Positions 18,310 through 27,733 of a stretch of 64,000 nucleotides of DNA are shown one piece after another. Source of the stretch: Gemmatimonadales bacterium UBA7889 (GTDB lineage: Bacteria > Gemmatimonadota > Gemmatimonadetes > Longimicrobiales > Gaopeijiaceae). Below the pieces are notes generated by a model. It saw only the letters and a program-made list of their open reading frames with translations. It ran no database searches and was not told the DNA's origin. How positions within the stretch are numbered: the first letter of the stretch is position 1; each line of letters begins with the position of its first letter. The position numbers and the translations under genes were made by a program. The stretch is from contig DLRL01000029.1 in NCBI GenBank assembly GCA_002501085.1, positions 1-64,000 on the forward strand, given 5' to 3'.

Positions 18310-19806
18310 TTACTCCTCCGTTCCGTAGACGAAGCGCTCCAGTTCACCATGGACGCGTTCGATTGTTTCCTTCGAGGGCGATGGCGTAACAGCCGACACA
18401 CTAATTGCCACCGCAGTATTGATGAGAAGAGACCAGACTGCACCATGCAACCCGAGGGGGTGCGGTAAGACAACCAGCGTGATGTATAACGCAGCGAGTC
18501 CTGTAGAGATTCCAGCAACCACACCTGCCCTAGTGAGTGTACGACCTCCGGGGAAGCACACACCCAAAATCGCCGGCATAAGCTGCAACGCTCCGGCTCC
18601 TGAAAGTGTGACTAGTACCACCAAGAAGTCGAGCGTCAGCACCGAGAGGTAATACCCCACGACAAGAAGTCCGAGAACAATTCCTCGGCCGACCCACACG
18701 TAATGTGCTTGGCTCTCATCGGGGTTGATATACCGCTGGTATACGTCCCGGGTCAGTACGGTCATGTTCGCATGCAGGATCGAATCCAGGGTGGACATCG
18801 CAGCCGCAGTCGCGCCCGCTAAGATGATACCCGTCAGCCATGGCGAAGCGTACACGAAGAGTAGCTCAGGAAAAATGCGGTCGGCAGCTGGACCCTCGAG
18901 CCCAGGCATGACGATTGCCCCACCCATCCCGATCAAAGCCGCGGGAATGAACAAGGTCATCAGGTAGATTGGCGTCGTCGCCCCGAGAAGCTTGAGTGTC
19001 TTAGCGTCGATCGCTGTGTAGTAACGGATCATCATGTGTGGCTGGAAGATGACCCCAAATGAGAGCGTGAGGGTCATACCAATCCACATACCCGGCGTGA
19101 AGAAACCCTTCGGACCCGGTAGAGAGAGCAAATCTGGTCTCTGTTCCGAAACTGCACGCCACAGTTCCAGTGGCCCTCCGAAAAGCTCGTAGGATAGAAC
19201 GAGTGCCCCCACCCATATCGCCAAATACATCCAGATCCCCTGGAGTACGTCAGTCCAATAGACCGCCCGGAGTCCACCAGCCATCAGATAAAATGCCGCC
19301 ACGACCAGGAGAATTAGCGTGCCAAGTTCAAGGCCAATACGGCCGTCTGAGGCAACGTTAATGATGTAGCCCAAACCCTGTGCCTGTGCCTGAATGTAGA
19401 GGATCGTGAAGACGACCGAGACAACTGCCACAGCGATACGTACGGCCTCTGACTCGTAGAAGTCGGCCAGCATATCCGCAGGAGTGATATAGCCGAAAGC
19501 CTTTCCCAGCGCCCAGATCCGAGTCCCAATCACGTAGGTGATCGCACCGACCAAGAGCGTCCATGTTCCAGCCGCCCAGAAACCGACACCGTGCGTATAG
19601 AAAAATCCGCCTGAACCCAGAAACGCGAATACAGAGTGGAAGCTTGCTACAACCGTCAGATAAAGGACGATGAAGCCAGCACGACGACCGTAGAGGAGGA
19701 AATCCTCCATATCGACTGTCATCATACGATTGGCGACAACGCCCAGAACAAGCGTGAAGACCAAATAAAGAAAAATCAGGCTGGTCGCGATGATCCAGGT
19801 TTCCAT
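18310..19806 (-). CDS. Sodium:solute symporter
   Basis: The protein has 498 residues and about 13 membrane segments, of the SSS/SLC5 family. Signatures are DFLLYGRRAGFIVLYLTVVASFHSVFAFLGSGGFFYTHG at the start and TGIILAGATAAAMSTLDSILHANMTVLTRDVY near residue 330, the conserved Na+-site region. It sits between a DUF3311 small membrane gene (18 bases upstream) and the exported cyanophycinase-like enzyme (2 bases downstream). Import of that enzyme's product is the natural inference, but the substrate cannot be read from sequence. Confidence 0.87.
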   Translation of the reverse strand: METWIIATSLIFLYLVFTLVLGVVANRMMTVDMEDFLLYGRRAGFIVLYLTVVASFHSVFAFLGSGGFFYTHGVGFWAAGTWTLLVGAITYVIGTRIWALGKAFGYITPADMLADFYESEAVRIAVAVVSVVFTILYIQAQAQGLGYIINVASDGRIGLELGTLILLVVAAFYLMAGGLRAVYWTDVLQGIWMYLAIWVGALVLSYELFGGPLELWRAVSEQRPDLLSLPGPKGFFTPGMWIGMTLTLSFGVIFQPHMMIRYYTAIDAKTLKLLGATTPIYLMTLFIPAALIGMGGAIVMPGLEGPAADRIFPELLFVYASPWLTGIILAGATAAAMSTLDSILHANMTVLTRDVYQRYINPDESQAHYVWVGRGIVLGLLVVGYYLSVLTLDFLVVLVTLSGAGALQLMPAILGVCFPGGRTLTRAGVVAGISTGLAALYITLVVLPHPLGLHGAVWSLLINTAVAISVSAVTPSPSKETIERVHGELERFVYGTEE

Positions 19807-19824
19807 CAGACTGTCACGATCAAG

Positions 19825-20058
19825 CTATAGGCCCCGCCTCAGGGCCCAAATCAGAACACAGATCAGGACGGTGTAGACTGCGAACAGAGTGAAGTAGATA
19901 AACGGAAGCCCCAAGATCCAGGGCTCAGTGCGATTCAGGAGGGTGTGCGTGACCGGCGGCATAGCCAGCATGAAGATCACTAGAAACGATATGGTCGCGA
20001 TCCACCCATCACGGGTACGAGGGATAAAGTGAGATCGCCGCGTCGGCTGAGATTTCAT
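19825..20058 (-). CDS. DUF3311-like small membrane protein, symporter partner
   Basis: The protein has 77 residues and two membrane segments. The second half, NRTEPWILGLPFIYFTLFAV, is the DUF3311 signature. These proteins are encoded directly upstream of SSS symporters and are presumed accessory subunits. I start at the ATG at 20058 (MKSQPTRRSHF). The frame extends 34 codons further upstream, but that segment is Cys/His/Arg-rich and unlike the family. Confidence 0.75.
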   Translation of the reverse strand: MKSQPTRRSHFIPRTRDGWIATISFLVIFMLAMPPVTHTLLNRTEPWILGLPFIYFTLFAVYTVLICVLIWALRRGL

Positions 20059-20293
20059 GGCCCGCGAAGATGGATCGAGTGTCGGCAGAACAGCAAGGGT
20101 ATGTACAACTCTAGCACACTTTTGTGTCCTTTTTGAGTGACATCCTACTGAGTCAAGCACAGAATTAAAATAGTGACTGAAGCAGCATAACTCTCACTAA
20201 GACAACGACTTAAGTTACTCACCTATCAACGGCATAGTTATTGAATCTACATTCATTATATTTCGGCTAGAAATCACACTTACCGGCAAAGCA

Positions 20294-21046
20294 ATGACGA
20301 GACAAAGCGCTTCAGTGACTGCATGCATTGGGTTAGGGCTGCTTCTGATGGTGCAGGGTCTAGATGCACAAGTGCTACCAAGAGCCTCGGAATCCAGGCA
20401 TCCATTCTTATATCTCGACTTCGCAGGTCTTGCCAGCAATGCGGTAGGTGAGTTCGATGATCTCGTCGGCGCCGGAGGGGGAATGAACTTCAGTGCTAAG
20501 GTTTTCCCTCTTGAAGACTCCAGAAATTTCGGAATGCGGGCAGATCTTGGATGGGTTGTCTATGGTTTAGAAAAAATACCTACATGCATCAGCGACCCTT
20601 GCCGTGTCCAAGCGAACATCAACACAAGCAACAACATCTTCTACTTTGGCTTGGGCCCTGAGGTCATCCTGATACGGGGACGTTTTGAACCCTATGTCTA
20701 CGGAACCCTTGGAACTTCGGTTTTTAACACTGGGTCAACGCTCCAGGGTGAATACTTCGAGGGAGCCGATACACATTTCAACACCACTCACCTCAATGAT
20801 TGGACCTTCGCCTGGCGTGCAGGCGGGGGCATCCGCTACGGCATCTGGGAAGACCTCTCGCTCGATTTCGGGGTGGAGCACCACGGTAATGGTGTAGCCG
20901 ATTACCTCACCAAAGGTGATGTCACCGACGACTCGGATGGCAAGACCATCATCAACCCAAGACGCGGTGAAGCCAACTTGCTGACCTTCCGACTCGGTAT
21001 GTCGCTTGGGCTAGGCCGCGACAGAGGGGACGAGAAAGATAGATAG
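20294..21046 (+). CDS. Outer-membrane beta-barrel-like protein
   Basis: The protein has 250 residues, with a signal peptide ending near GLDAQ. The rest alternates polar and hydrophobic residues with Gly/aromatic turns (YLDFAGLASNAVGEFDDLVG, FYFGLGPEVILIRGRFEPYVYGTLG, WTFAWRAGGGIRYGIWEDLSLDFG, LLTFRLGMSLGLG), as in 8-12-strand OmpA/OmpW-like barrels. Two Cys near residue 100 (TCISDPCR) could form a loop disulfide. I recognise no specific family and see no clear ribosome binding site. It is a single gene between divergent and convergent neighbours. Confidence 0.6.
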   Translation: MTRQSASVTACIGLGLLLMVQGLDAQVLPRASESRHPFLYLDFAGLASNAVGEFDDLVGAGGGMNFSAKVFPLEDSRNFGMRADLGWVVYGLEKIPTCISDPCRVQANINTSNNIFYFGLGPEVILIRGRFEPYVYGTLGTSVFNTGSTLQGEYFEGADTHFNTTHLNDWTFAWRAGGGIRYGIWEDLSLDFGVEHHGNGVADYLTKGDVTDDSDGKTIINPRRGEANLLTFRLGMSLGLGRDRGDEKDR

Positions 21047-21119
21047 TCACACCTTGATCGGGCACCGAATAAGCCGGAGTGTTCGTTACTAACACACCTC
21101 AGACTTCTAGACGCAAGAC

Positions 21120-22457
21120 CTAGTCCGCTTGGCTCACATCAAGTTCCAGGGCCTCCCGAACCCTGCTCCTCTCAACCTTGCCATTCGCGTTCCGGGGAAT
21201 CTCTCCCCCGATGAGCCAAACACGCGGCCGCTTGGCTTCACCCAAAGATTGCCGGACATACTCTTCGAGAAGGTCTAGATCGAGTCCGTCACCCGTTGGC
21301 ACAACCCACGCACCAACAATTTCCCCCCACTCAGCGTCTGGAATACCTACTACACAGCCGTCCTGGACTCCTTCATGTTCGCACAGCACATCCTCTATAT
21401 AAGTCGCGTCTATGGTGATTCCACCCGACACGATCCGGTCTGAGCGTCGTCCGGTGATCCATAGATCTCCGTCCTCATCAAGATGTCCCAAGTCCCCTGT
21501 ACGATACCAACCTTCAGTATCAGCTAGCGGTTCGGTGGCACCGACATAACCCTGAGCTAGTGTGGGGCCTTGAGCTAGAATCTGTCCCTCATTGTCGATC
21601 TTGATCTTCGTTCCCATCAGCGCACGACCGACCGAACCCGGCTTTTGCTTTACTTCAGAAGGCACGGCAGTAGCCACCTGAGAAGTCATCTCTGTCATAC
21701 CGTAGGTCAGTGCGAGCGGCCATCCCGCTGCAAGGCCCTGTTGAATGAGATCTGGTGGGGCATGAGCTCCACCGATCAGTCCGCATTTGAATGAAGCAGG
21801 CACCTGTGCGCCGTCCCGATGCTCCAGTAAGCGAATCAATTGGGTCGGCACAAGTGACATATGAGTCACCGGAGAAGCACTACCTGGGAGACCTTCACCC
21901 TCGATGAGTTGAGAAGCGATATCTGCACGAAAAGACCCGCAAGCAACCAGAGTACAACCCAGAAGAAAAGCTCGGGTCACTAGAGCCAGGCCGCCTACGT
22001 GCGCCGGAGAAAGAGACAATAACCAGACATTCTCTGATCCAAGATCCAATCTCTCAGTAACAGCCTCAGCACTCGCACAGATATTATCCAGCGTTAACAA
22101 AACACCCCGGGGTCGACCTCCCGTCCCGGAGGTCCACAGAATTGCCCGGGCATCGGTCCCAAGACCATTGAGCATCTCTTCGGATCTAGATTTCTCAAGC
22201 CGTGTTATACGAAGATCGAGTGGGGCGATGGACGCACCTGTCCGCCAGTAGGCTAAGAATTCGATTACCGTATTCGCTTCTGCGTGAGCGTCAATTGTAT
22301 AAACTTGCCCCGGCTCGACTCCTCTGGTGGCTAGTTCCCTGGCCCGCTCCTCTACAGCATTACCAAGGTCCGCGTATGTCCAAACTCTTTCGGCTGATAC
22401 AAGCGCCAGCCTATTAGCGCTCGTGCTAACTGTTCCTTCAAGCAGTTCGAGGAGCAT
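21120..22457 (-). CDS. menE: o-Succinylbenzoate-CoA ligase MenE
   Basis: The protein has 445 residues, of the ANL adenylate-forming family: P-loop ILWTSGTGGRPRGVLLT, LTYGMTEMTSQVA, GWYRTGDLGHLDEDGDLWITGRRSD, and C-terminal NGKVERSRVR with the catalytic Lys. It activates o-succinylbenzoate to its CoA thioester in menaquinone synthesis. Its ATG overlaps the TGA of menA (TGATG). Identity as MenE rests on the operon context, since the motifs alone fit any acyl-CoA ligase. It is the last gene of menFDBAE. Confidence 0.9.
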   Translation of the reverse strand: MLLELLEGTVSTSANRLALVSAERVWTYADLGNAVEERARELATRGVEPGQVYTIDAHAEANTVIEFLAYWRTGASIAPLDLRITRLEKSRSEEMLNGLGTDARAILWTSGTGGRPRGVLLTLDNICASAEAVTERLDLGSENVWLLSLSPAHVGGLALVTRAFLLGCTLVACGSFRADIASQLIEGEGLPGSASPVTHMSLVPTQLIRLLEHRDGAQVPASFKCGLIGGAHAPPDLIQQGLAAGWPLALTYGMTEMTSQVATAVPSEVKQKPGSVGRALMGTKIKIDNEGQILAQGPTLAQGYVGATEPLADTEGWYRTGDLGHLDEDGDLWITGRRSDRIVSGGITIDATYIEDVLCEHEGVQDGCVVGIPDAEWGEIVGAWVVPTGDGLDLDLLEEYVRQSLGEAKRPRVWLIGGEIPRNANGKVERSRVREALELDVSQAD

Positions 22458-23365
22458 CAGCCGAGGGCAAACCCGGCGGCGAGGGCCAAGCCATAGACTC
22501 CTACCAACTGTGCGGTCTCTGCTAAGGCTGGTAGTAGATCACGGGCCTCAGCGTGCCCAATCACCTTCTTCACTGGGCTAACGGAGAGCGGGACCACCAA
22601 TAGTGAGCAGAGTACAGCGATCGGCCAATCCAGAACCATCCAACCAAAAAGAGGCACAGAAATAGAGACAGAAAGCATGAAGAGGTACTCGAGCTTTGTG
22701 AGAGTTCGACCAAGACGAACGGCGAGGGTCCGTTTCCCCGCACGGGAGTCTGTATCGATGTCCCTGAGGTTGTTCACGACAATGAGAGCAGTGCTGAGCG
22801 CACCAACACCCGACCCTACCAAAAAAGCATCGACAGACCATGAAAGGCCCTGCACATAGTAGGTACCCGCAACCGCAATGAGTCCGAAGAAAATAAAGAC
22901 GAAAAGATCACCGAGGCCGTGATACGCCAGCGGAAAAGGCCCGCCGGTATAGAGGACGGCACACGCGATCGAGGCTAGCCCAATCCACAGGATGGGCAAC
23001 CCTGCAACCCACACGAGATAGATACCTGCGAACATCGCCAACCCAAGGGCCTTAACCATCCCAGTTCTTACCGTCGCTGGTGCCAGAATTCCAGCCTGAG
23101 TGACCCTGACTGGACCAACACGGTCTTCCGTATCTCCACCACGAACGAAATCGTAGTAATCGTTGCCAAGATTAGTACCAATCTGAATACAAATGGCCCC
23201 AACCAGAGCAGCAAGCGCAGGGAAAAAAGTGAACACCCCGTGATGGACGGCCAACCCTGTCCCCGCGATAACGGGAGCTATACCTGCGATGAGCGTCTTG
23301 GGGCGAATAGCGAGAAGCCAAGCGCGGATCCTGGAGATCTCAGAAGGTGATGTGAGAGCTTCCAT
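22457..23365 (-). CDS. menA: 1,4-Dihydroxy-2-naphthoate polyprenyltransferase MenA
   Basis: The protein has 302 residues and about eight membrane segments. UbiA-family motifs are IGTNLGNDYYDFVRGGDT (first Asp-rich site) followed by RVGPVRVTQAGILAP, characteristic of MenA, and VVNNLRDIDTDSRAGKRTLAVRLG (second Asp-rich site). It attaches the polyprenyl chain to DHNA in the inner membrane, making demethylmenaquinone. It is 48 bases downstream of menB and overlaps menE. Confidence 0.94.
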   Translation of the reverse strand: MEALTSPSEISRIRAWLLAIRPKTLIAGIAPVIAGTGLAVHHGVFTFFPALAALVGAICIQIGTNLGNDYYDFVRGGDTEDRVGPVRVTQAGILAPATVRTGMVKALGLAMFAGIYLVWVAGLPILWIGLASIACAVLYTGGPFPLAYHGLGDLFVFIFFGLIAVAGTYYVQGLSWSVDAFLVGSGVGALSTALIVVNNLRDIDTDSRAGKRTLAVRLGRTLTKLEYLFMLSVSISVPLFGWMVLDWPIAVLCSLLVVPLSVSPVKKVIGHAEARDLLPALAETAQLVGVYGLALAAGFALG

Positions 23366-23413
23366 GAATGCTTTGAGTAATTGAATGAAGACTGATCAGC
23401 ATTCCGACTCCAA

Positions 23414-24253
23414 TCACCAAGGCAGCCACGGATATTTGCGAAATTCAGGATCTCTCTTCTCGAGATATGCCCTTTTCCCCTCCTGCCCCTGTTCCGTCAT
23501 GTAGAACAGTAACGTTGCATTGCCTGCTAATTCCTGGAGTCCGGCCTGGCCATCCACATCGGCATTGAAGGCACTCTTGAGTAGCCGAATCGCTAGAGGA
23601 CTCTTATCCAGGATTTCTTGGGCCCACCTCCAGCCCTCGAGCTCAAGCTCATCTAGCGGGACGACCTTGTTCACCATGCCCATCTCACAAGCCTCTTCAG
23701 CTGAATACTGGTGGCAGAGGTACCAAATTTCGCGTGCTTTCTTCTGGCCAACCATTCTGGCTAAGAATGCAGAACCAAACCCACCATCGAATGAGCCGAC
23801 AATCGGACCCGTCTGTCCGAACACCGCATTATCTGCTGCAAGCGTTAAGTCACAAACAACGTGTAGTACATGTCCTCCGCCGATTGCGTAGCCAGCAACA
23901 AGCGCGATAACTGGTTTTGGCATCGAGCGCATGTACCGTTGCAGTTCGAGTACGTTGAGCCGTGGCAAGCCATCCTTACCCACGTATCCGGCTTCGCCTC
24001 TGACCTTCTGATCTCCCCCGGCACAGAACGCCCATTTGCCATCTTCTGACGGGCCGTTTCCTGTAAGAAGTACTACCCCGATCTGAGGATCCTCTCCCGC
24101 ATTTCGAAAAGCTTCAAGTAACTCTAGTAAGGTCTCAGGCCGGAAAGCATTACGTACCTCCGGGCGGTCAAAGGCAATCCGTGCCACACCATCACACTTA
24201 TGGTACGTGATGTCTTCGTAGTGTTTTACTTCTTTCCAATCAGGTTTCGTCAT
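23414..24253 (-). CDS. menB: 1,4-Dihydroxy-2-naphthoyl-CoA synthase MenB
   Basis: The protein has 279 residues, a crotonase-fold enzyme. Diagnostic MenB segments are AGYAIGGGHVLHVVCDLTLA, QTGPIVGSFDGGFGSAFLAR and KKAREIWYLCHQYSAEEA, ending FRKYPWLPW. It closes the second ring of o-succinylbenzoyl-CoA to give DHNA-CoA. It follows menD by 47 bases within the men operon. Confidence 0.96.
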   Translation of the reverse strand: MTKPDWKEVKHYEDITYHKCDGVARIAFDRPEVRNAFRPETLLELLEAFRNAGEDPQIGVVLLTGNGPSEDGKWAFCAGGDQKVRGEAGYVGKDGLPRLNVLELQRYMRSMPKPVIALVAGYAIGGGHVLHVVCDLTLAADNAVFGQTGPIVGSFDGGFGSAFLARMVGQKKAREIWYLCHQYSAEEACEMGMVNKVVPLDELELEGWRWAQEILDKSPLAIRLLKSAFNADVDGQAGLQELAGNATLLFYMTEQGQEGKRAYLEKRDPEFRKYPWLPW

Positions 24254-24300
24254 TGGTCGTTCATCTCGTGGACGTATCGCAATCTTGTCTCTTGGAACTG

Positions 24301-26058
24301 CTAGCGTAGCGCATCCAAGACGTGTTGGGCCACTGCTTCCGCAATCTCCTCGTGCCTTCGCTTATTAGTTTTACGGTCAGATGTCACTCGTAAAATCGAT
24401 GTGCGGCCAGATTCTAAGGCGGTCGCGAGTGCGGTGCCTAGGTCATTAATCTCCAAATCCGACCAGCCCAGGTTGTGTATTGCCGCCATATGCTGGAAGT
24501 CGAGCCCATGCGGGGTAGCAAAGAATTGGCTGAACACAGGTTCATGGTCAGCTATGGGCAGCATATGAAAAATCCCACCACCATCATTATCGATCAACAC
24601 AAATACAACGGGACAATCAGGTTCACGACTCCAGAGCAAACCATTTTGATCATGGAATAATGCAATATCACCGAGAACACACACCGTAGGCGCTGGCCGA
24701 GCAGCAGCAACGCCAAAGGCTGAAGAAACAATGCCATCTATACCGCTAGCTCCGCGATTACCAAACACCATAAGCTGCTCTTCGCGGGGAAGCCCAAAGC
24801 CGTCCAGATCACGCACCGGCATGGAACTCGAAATAAAAAGATTTCCTCCTTCTGGAAGAACTTCAGCAACCGTTGCGAGCACGTCTCCTTCGTGGAGGTC
24901 ACCCTCATCTGCATCTATGGCATATCGAGCCGCCCGCGAAGCAGTATGCCATAACGAAGCCCAGTCCTCGTCAACAGCGTGGTTGGCACGTTCCGCTAAT
25001 GCGCAGAGGGTTTTTCCAGGGTCAGCTCTCAGGTAATCGGTGGCTGTGGCTCCATAATCCTTCCAGCGCCCAGCTGCGTCTACAACAATGTGTCTTGCAC
25101 CATTGTGGAACTGCAGCCAGTCCTGGAGTGCAGCGGAGGTCGGAGTTGCACCCACCCGAACCACAAGGTCTGGTTTCAGTGCGCCACAGATGGTTTCATC
25201 CCTCAAGAACAGATCATAGGCTACCACTCTGCCAGCGCCACCTGACGGACCGAAGCGGGCGCCCGACAGGGGATCTGCCAAAATCGGATATCCGGTAGCG
25301 GCAGATAAGGAAAGAGAAGCCTCACCGACTTTGTCAGGTTCTACTACTGGCCCAACCACAATCACCCCTCGCTTCTCAGATAAGGCAGGTGCCAATCGAT
25401 CTAATTCCTGCTCAGAGAGTTCACTTCGCCCTAAGGAGATCTCAACGAACGGATTACCATCCGTTCGACCATTGGCCGCGATAGGATGAGCAGCAGTGAA
25501 ATCCGGGTCCGGATCCACGGGCTCAAGAGGCTTATCAAAGGGGAAGTTTATGTGGACCGGGCCAAAGGGTACCGTCAACGACGCAGCTACTGACCGGACA
25601 GCGATTGTTCGAAGATGCTGAAGGGCTGGGCCATCTGTTACGGGCGGCGGGACATCTATCGACTCCCTAACATACCTACCGTACAAGCCGACTTGATCTA
25701 TTGTTTGATTCGCATCTGCTCCCCTGAGCCGATGCGGACGGTCAGCGGTTAAAATCAGCAGCGGGGCTTCACTAAGCGAGGCCTCAATTACAGCCGGAAA
25801 AACGTTGGCCGTCGCTGTCCCTGAGGTGGTTATGATTGCTGCTGGAGAACCGGAAGCCTTAGCGATACCTAAAGCAAAAAAAGCTCCCGAGCGCTCATCA
25901 AGATGCACGCGCATGCGGAACCGACCGTCCTGAGCAAAAGCCATAACCAGAGGTGTCGAGCGCGAGCCAGGAGCTATAACCACATCTTGAACACCACATC
26001 GGGCGAGTTCATCAGCGAATGCCCGCGCCCAGATCGTCGTTGCAGCTCCCTTAGTCAT
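24301..26058 (-). CDS. menD: SEPHCHC synthase MenD
   Basis: The protein has 585 residues, thiamine-diphosphate-dependent. N-terminal VVIAPGSRSTPLVMAF and ITTSGTATANVFPAVIEA fit MenD. The C-terminal ThDP/Mg site is visible as VLGDIALFHDQNGLL with DNDGGGIFHMLP. It adds 2-oxoglutarate-derived succinic semialdehyde to isochorismate. I start at ATG 26058 (MTKGAATT), which overlaps the menF stop by 8 bases. An upstream in-frame start at 26091 would lie inside menF and lacks support. Confidence 0.95.
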   Translation of the reverse strand: MTKGAATTIWARAFADELARCGVQDVVIAPGSRSTPLVMAFAQDGRFRMRVHLDERSGAFFALGIAKASGSPAAIITTSGTATANVFPAVIEASLSEAPLLILTADRPHRLRGADANQTIDQVGLYGRYVRESIDVPPPVTDGPALQHLRTIAVRSVAASLTVPFGPVHINFPFDKPLEPVDPDPDFTAAHPIAANGRTDGNPFVEISLGRSELSEQELDRLAPALSEKRGVIVVGPVVEPDKVGEASLSLSAATGYPILADPLSGARFGPSGGAGRVVAYDLFLRDETICGALKPDLVVRVGATPTSAALQDWLQFHNGARHIVVDAAGRWKDYGATATDYLRADPGKTLCALAERANHAVDEDWASLWHTASRAARYAIDADEGDLHEGDVLATVAEVLPEGGNLFISSSMPVRDLDGFGLPREEQLMVFGNRGASGIDGIVSSAFGVAAARPAPTVCVLGDIALFHDQNGLLWSREPDCPVVFVLIDNDGGGIFHMLPIADHEPVFSQFFATPHGLDFQHMAAIHNLGWSDLEINDLGTALATALESGRTSILRVTSDRKTNKRRHEEIAEAVAQHVLDALR

Positions 26059-27496
26059 TCGGCATTCGTTGTGTTGCTCCACGATTCTCAAAAGGTGTCA
26101 CGTACCCTTCAGTTTCGATTCGATCAAATTGCACACCGCTCGCCTCCAAAGCTCTAAGCATCGGCTCGAACTTAATCGCGGTCTCATCCCACTCCAGTGC
26201 CGGGACCGAACCTTCGATGATTCCAGCACCGGCAAATAAACGCCAACCCAAACCCGCCGAAATTCCAGTTCTTAGAGCAGGAGCAAAAATTCCATTTCCC
26301 TCTGGATCAAACCAACCGACAGGACCAGCATACCAGCCGCGATCGAAGGGCTCTTCATCAGCCAACAGTGCCATCGCGGCTTCGCGTGGCAAACCACAGA
26401 CTGCCGGGGTCGGATGAAGCAGGCGAAGCAAGTCGAGGATGCCAATCTCAGCAGGGACGCTGGCACGGATTTCAGTCTCAAGATGCTGGATGCGAGCTAG
26501 TGTCAGGACATGGGGCTGAGGATCCGTCCGTATCTGCTGGGCCACAGTCTCCAACCGTCTCAACATGTCATCAAGTGCTATGCGTTGTTCAATTCTATCC
26601 TTATCACTCGCCAGTAGCCGAGCTGCAAGTTCTGCTTGCTCACGCGGTGTCGATCCGCGTCTGATGGAGCCAGCCACAGCCGTCGCGTGAAACACACCAT
26701 CCTGGAGTGTGGCTATTGTTTCAGGCGCTGCACCAACAATCGCAGATCCGGGCTCAGGTTCGAACATGAAGACATGACTTCCACGGTTCGCCTCCCAAAG
26801 ATGTTCGACAACCTCAACCGTATCGATCGGATCTTGGGGGTCGCCTAAGTCCAAGTCTAGCGTCCGTGCAAGTACCACCTTTGATACAGCCCCACCCCGG
26901 ATGATCGCCAAGCACTCCTCCACTGCCCCCTCCCAGCTACTCCTCTCCGTTGCAGCTTGTGTTACTTTCGTTGGAAGTCTTGAGGCTCGAAATCTACCCT
27001 CGTGCGAAGCAAGTTCGGCGCGTAGAGCTTCAGCCTGGTGCCTTAGTCTCACGAAGACTTCATCTGCTGTATTAGGCTCTACGAATGTGCGCGCGCGCAG
27101 CCACGCGTCACCAGAATCATCTCCCTCCAACTCAAAGGCAGGCAGTTGAAAGAGCCAGGAAGGAAAAGATGCCCAAATACCTCCCGGCATATGGTCCGAA
27201 CGAAATGAGAACCCCCCATAAAAACGTGTGCGGGGCGCTCGCGTCATTCCTTGCGGCAGAACCGGATTCAGAGCGATTTGACTTGCTCGCTCAGCGACCA
27301 AACCAAACCGGTCAGAACTAGGGTCACCATCCGGCTTCAATTCAACAGCGATTCCTCGGTGAGCAACCCAGCGGCTTCCGCGTGCCCAGAAACCACGAGC
27401 ATCTCCTTTAGCATGTGACAGAAAGACTTCCGGCCGGAGATCCGGTGCAGGAACCGTGACCGTAGCAAGTCGTCGAGATTCTGAGGCAGAAGGCAA
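26051..27496 (-). CDS. menF: Isochorismate synthase MenF
   Basis: The protein has 481 residues, of the chorismate-binding family: KVVLARTLDLDLG, FMFEPEPGSAIVGAAPETI, TAVAGSIRRG, RIEQRIALDDM, and LHPTPAVCGLPREAAMALL with DRGWYAGPVGWFDPEG near the end. It converts chorismate to isochorismate, the first committed menaquinone step. The start codon is TTG at 27496, with GGAG 5 bases upstream. It is the first gene of menFDBAE and divergent from the LVIVD gene. The ~240-base gap between them contains only a small CAGCC/GGCTG hairpin at 27638-27650. Confidence 0.94.
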   Translation of the reverse strand: MPSASESRRLATVTVPAPDLRPEVFLSHAKGDARGFWARGSRWVAHRGIAVELKPDGDPSSDRFGLVAERASQIALNPVLPQGMTRAPRTRFYGGFSFRSDHMPGGIWASFPSWLFQLPAFELEGDDSGDAWLRARTFVEPNTADEVFVRLRHQAEALRAELASHEGRFRASRLPTKVTQAATERSSWEGAVEECLAIIRGGAVSKVVLARTLDLDLGDPQDPIDTVEVVEHLWEANRGSHVFMFEPEPGSAIVGAAPETIATLQDGVFHATAVAGSIRRGSTPREQAELAARLLASDKDRIEQRIALDDMLRRLETVAQQIRTDPQPHVLTLARIQHLETEIRASVPAEIGILDLLRLLHPTPAVCGLPREAAMALLADEEPFDRGWYAGPVGWFDPEGNGIFAPALRTGISAGLGWRLFAGAGIIEGSVPALEWDETAIKFEPMLRALEASGVQFDRIETEGYVTPFENRGATQRMPND

Positions 27497-27733
27497 GGCA
27501 ACTCCAAGCCGAGTTTGAAGGGTTAGTGATCTAGAACTGGGCTTGGAATATAGGGGCAGCCGAGCGTTGATAAAGCTGTCCGGTAGTCCTTCAGGATTAA
27601 GGGCAAGGACGGGCCGGGGCTTTCTCCCTTGCTTCCTCAGCCTTAGGCTGGACTCTAGCGCCGCAGTGAATTGTTACGCGCTTGTCTTCGGGTCACTGGA
27701 ATCGGGGTCATGCCACTCCGACAGGGGGAAGTC

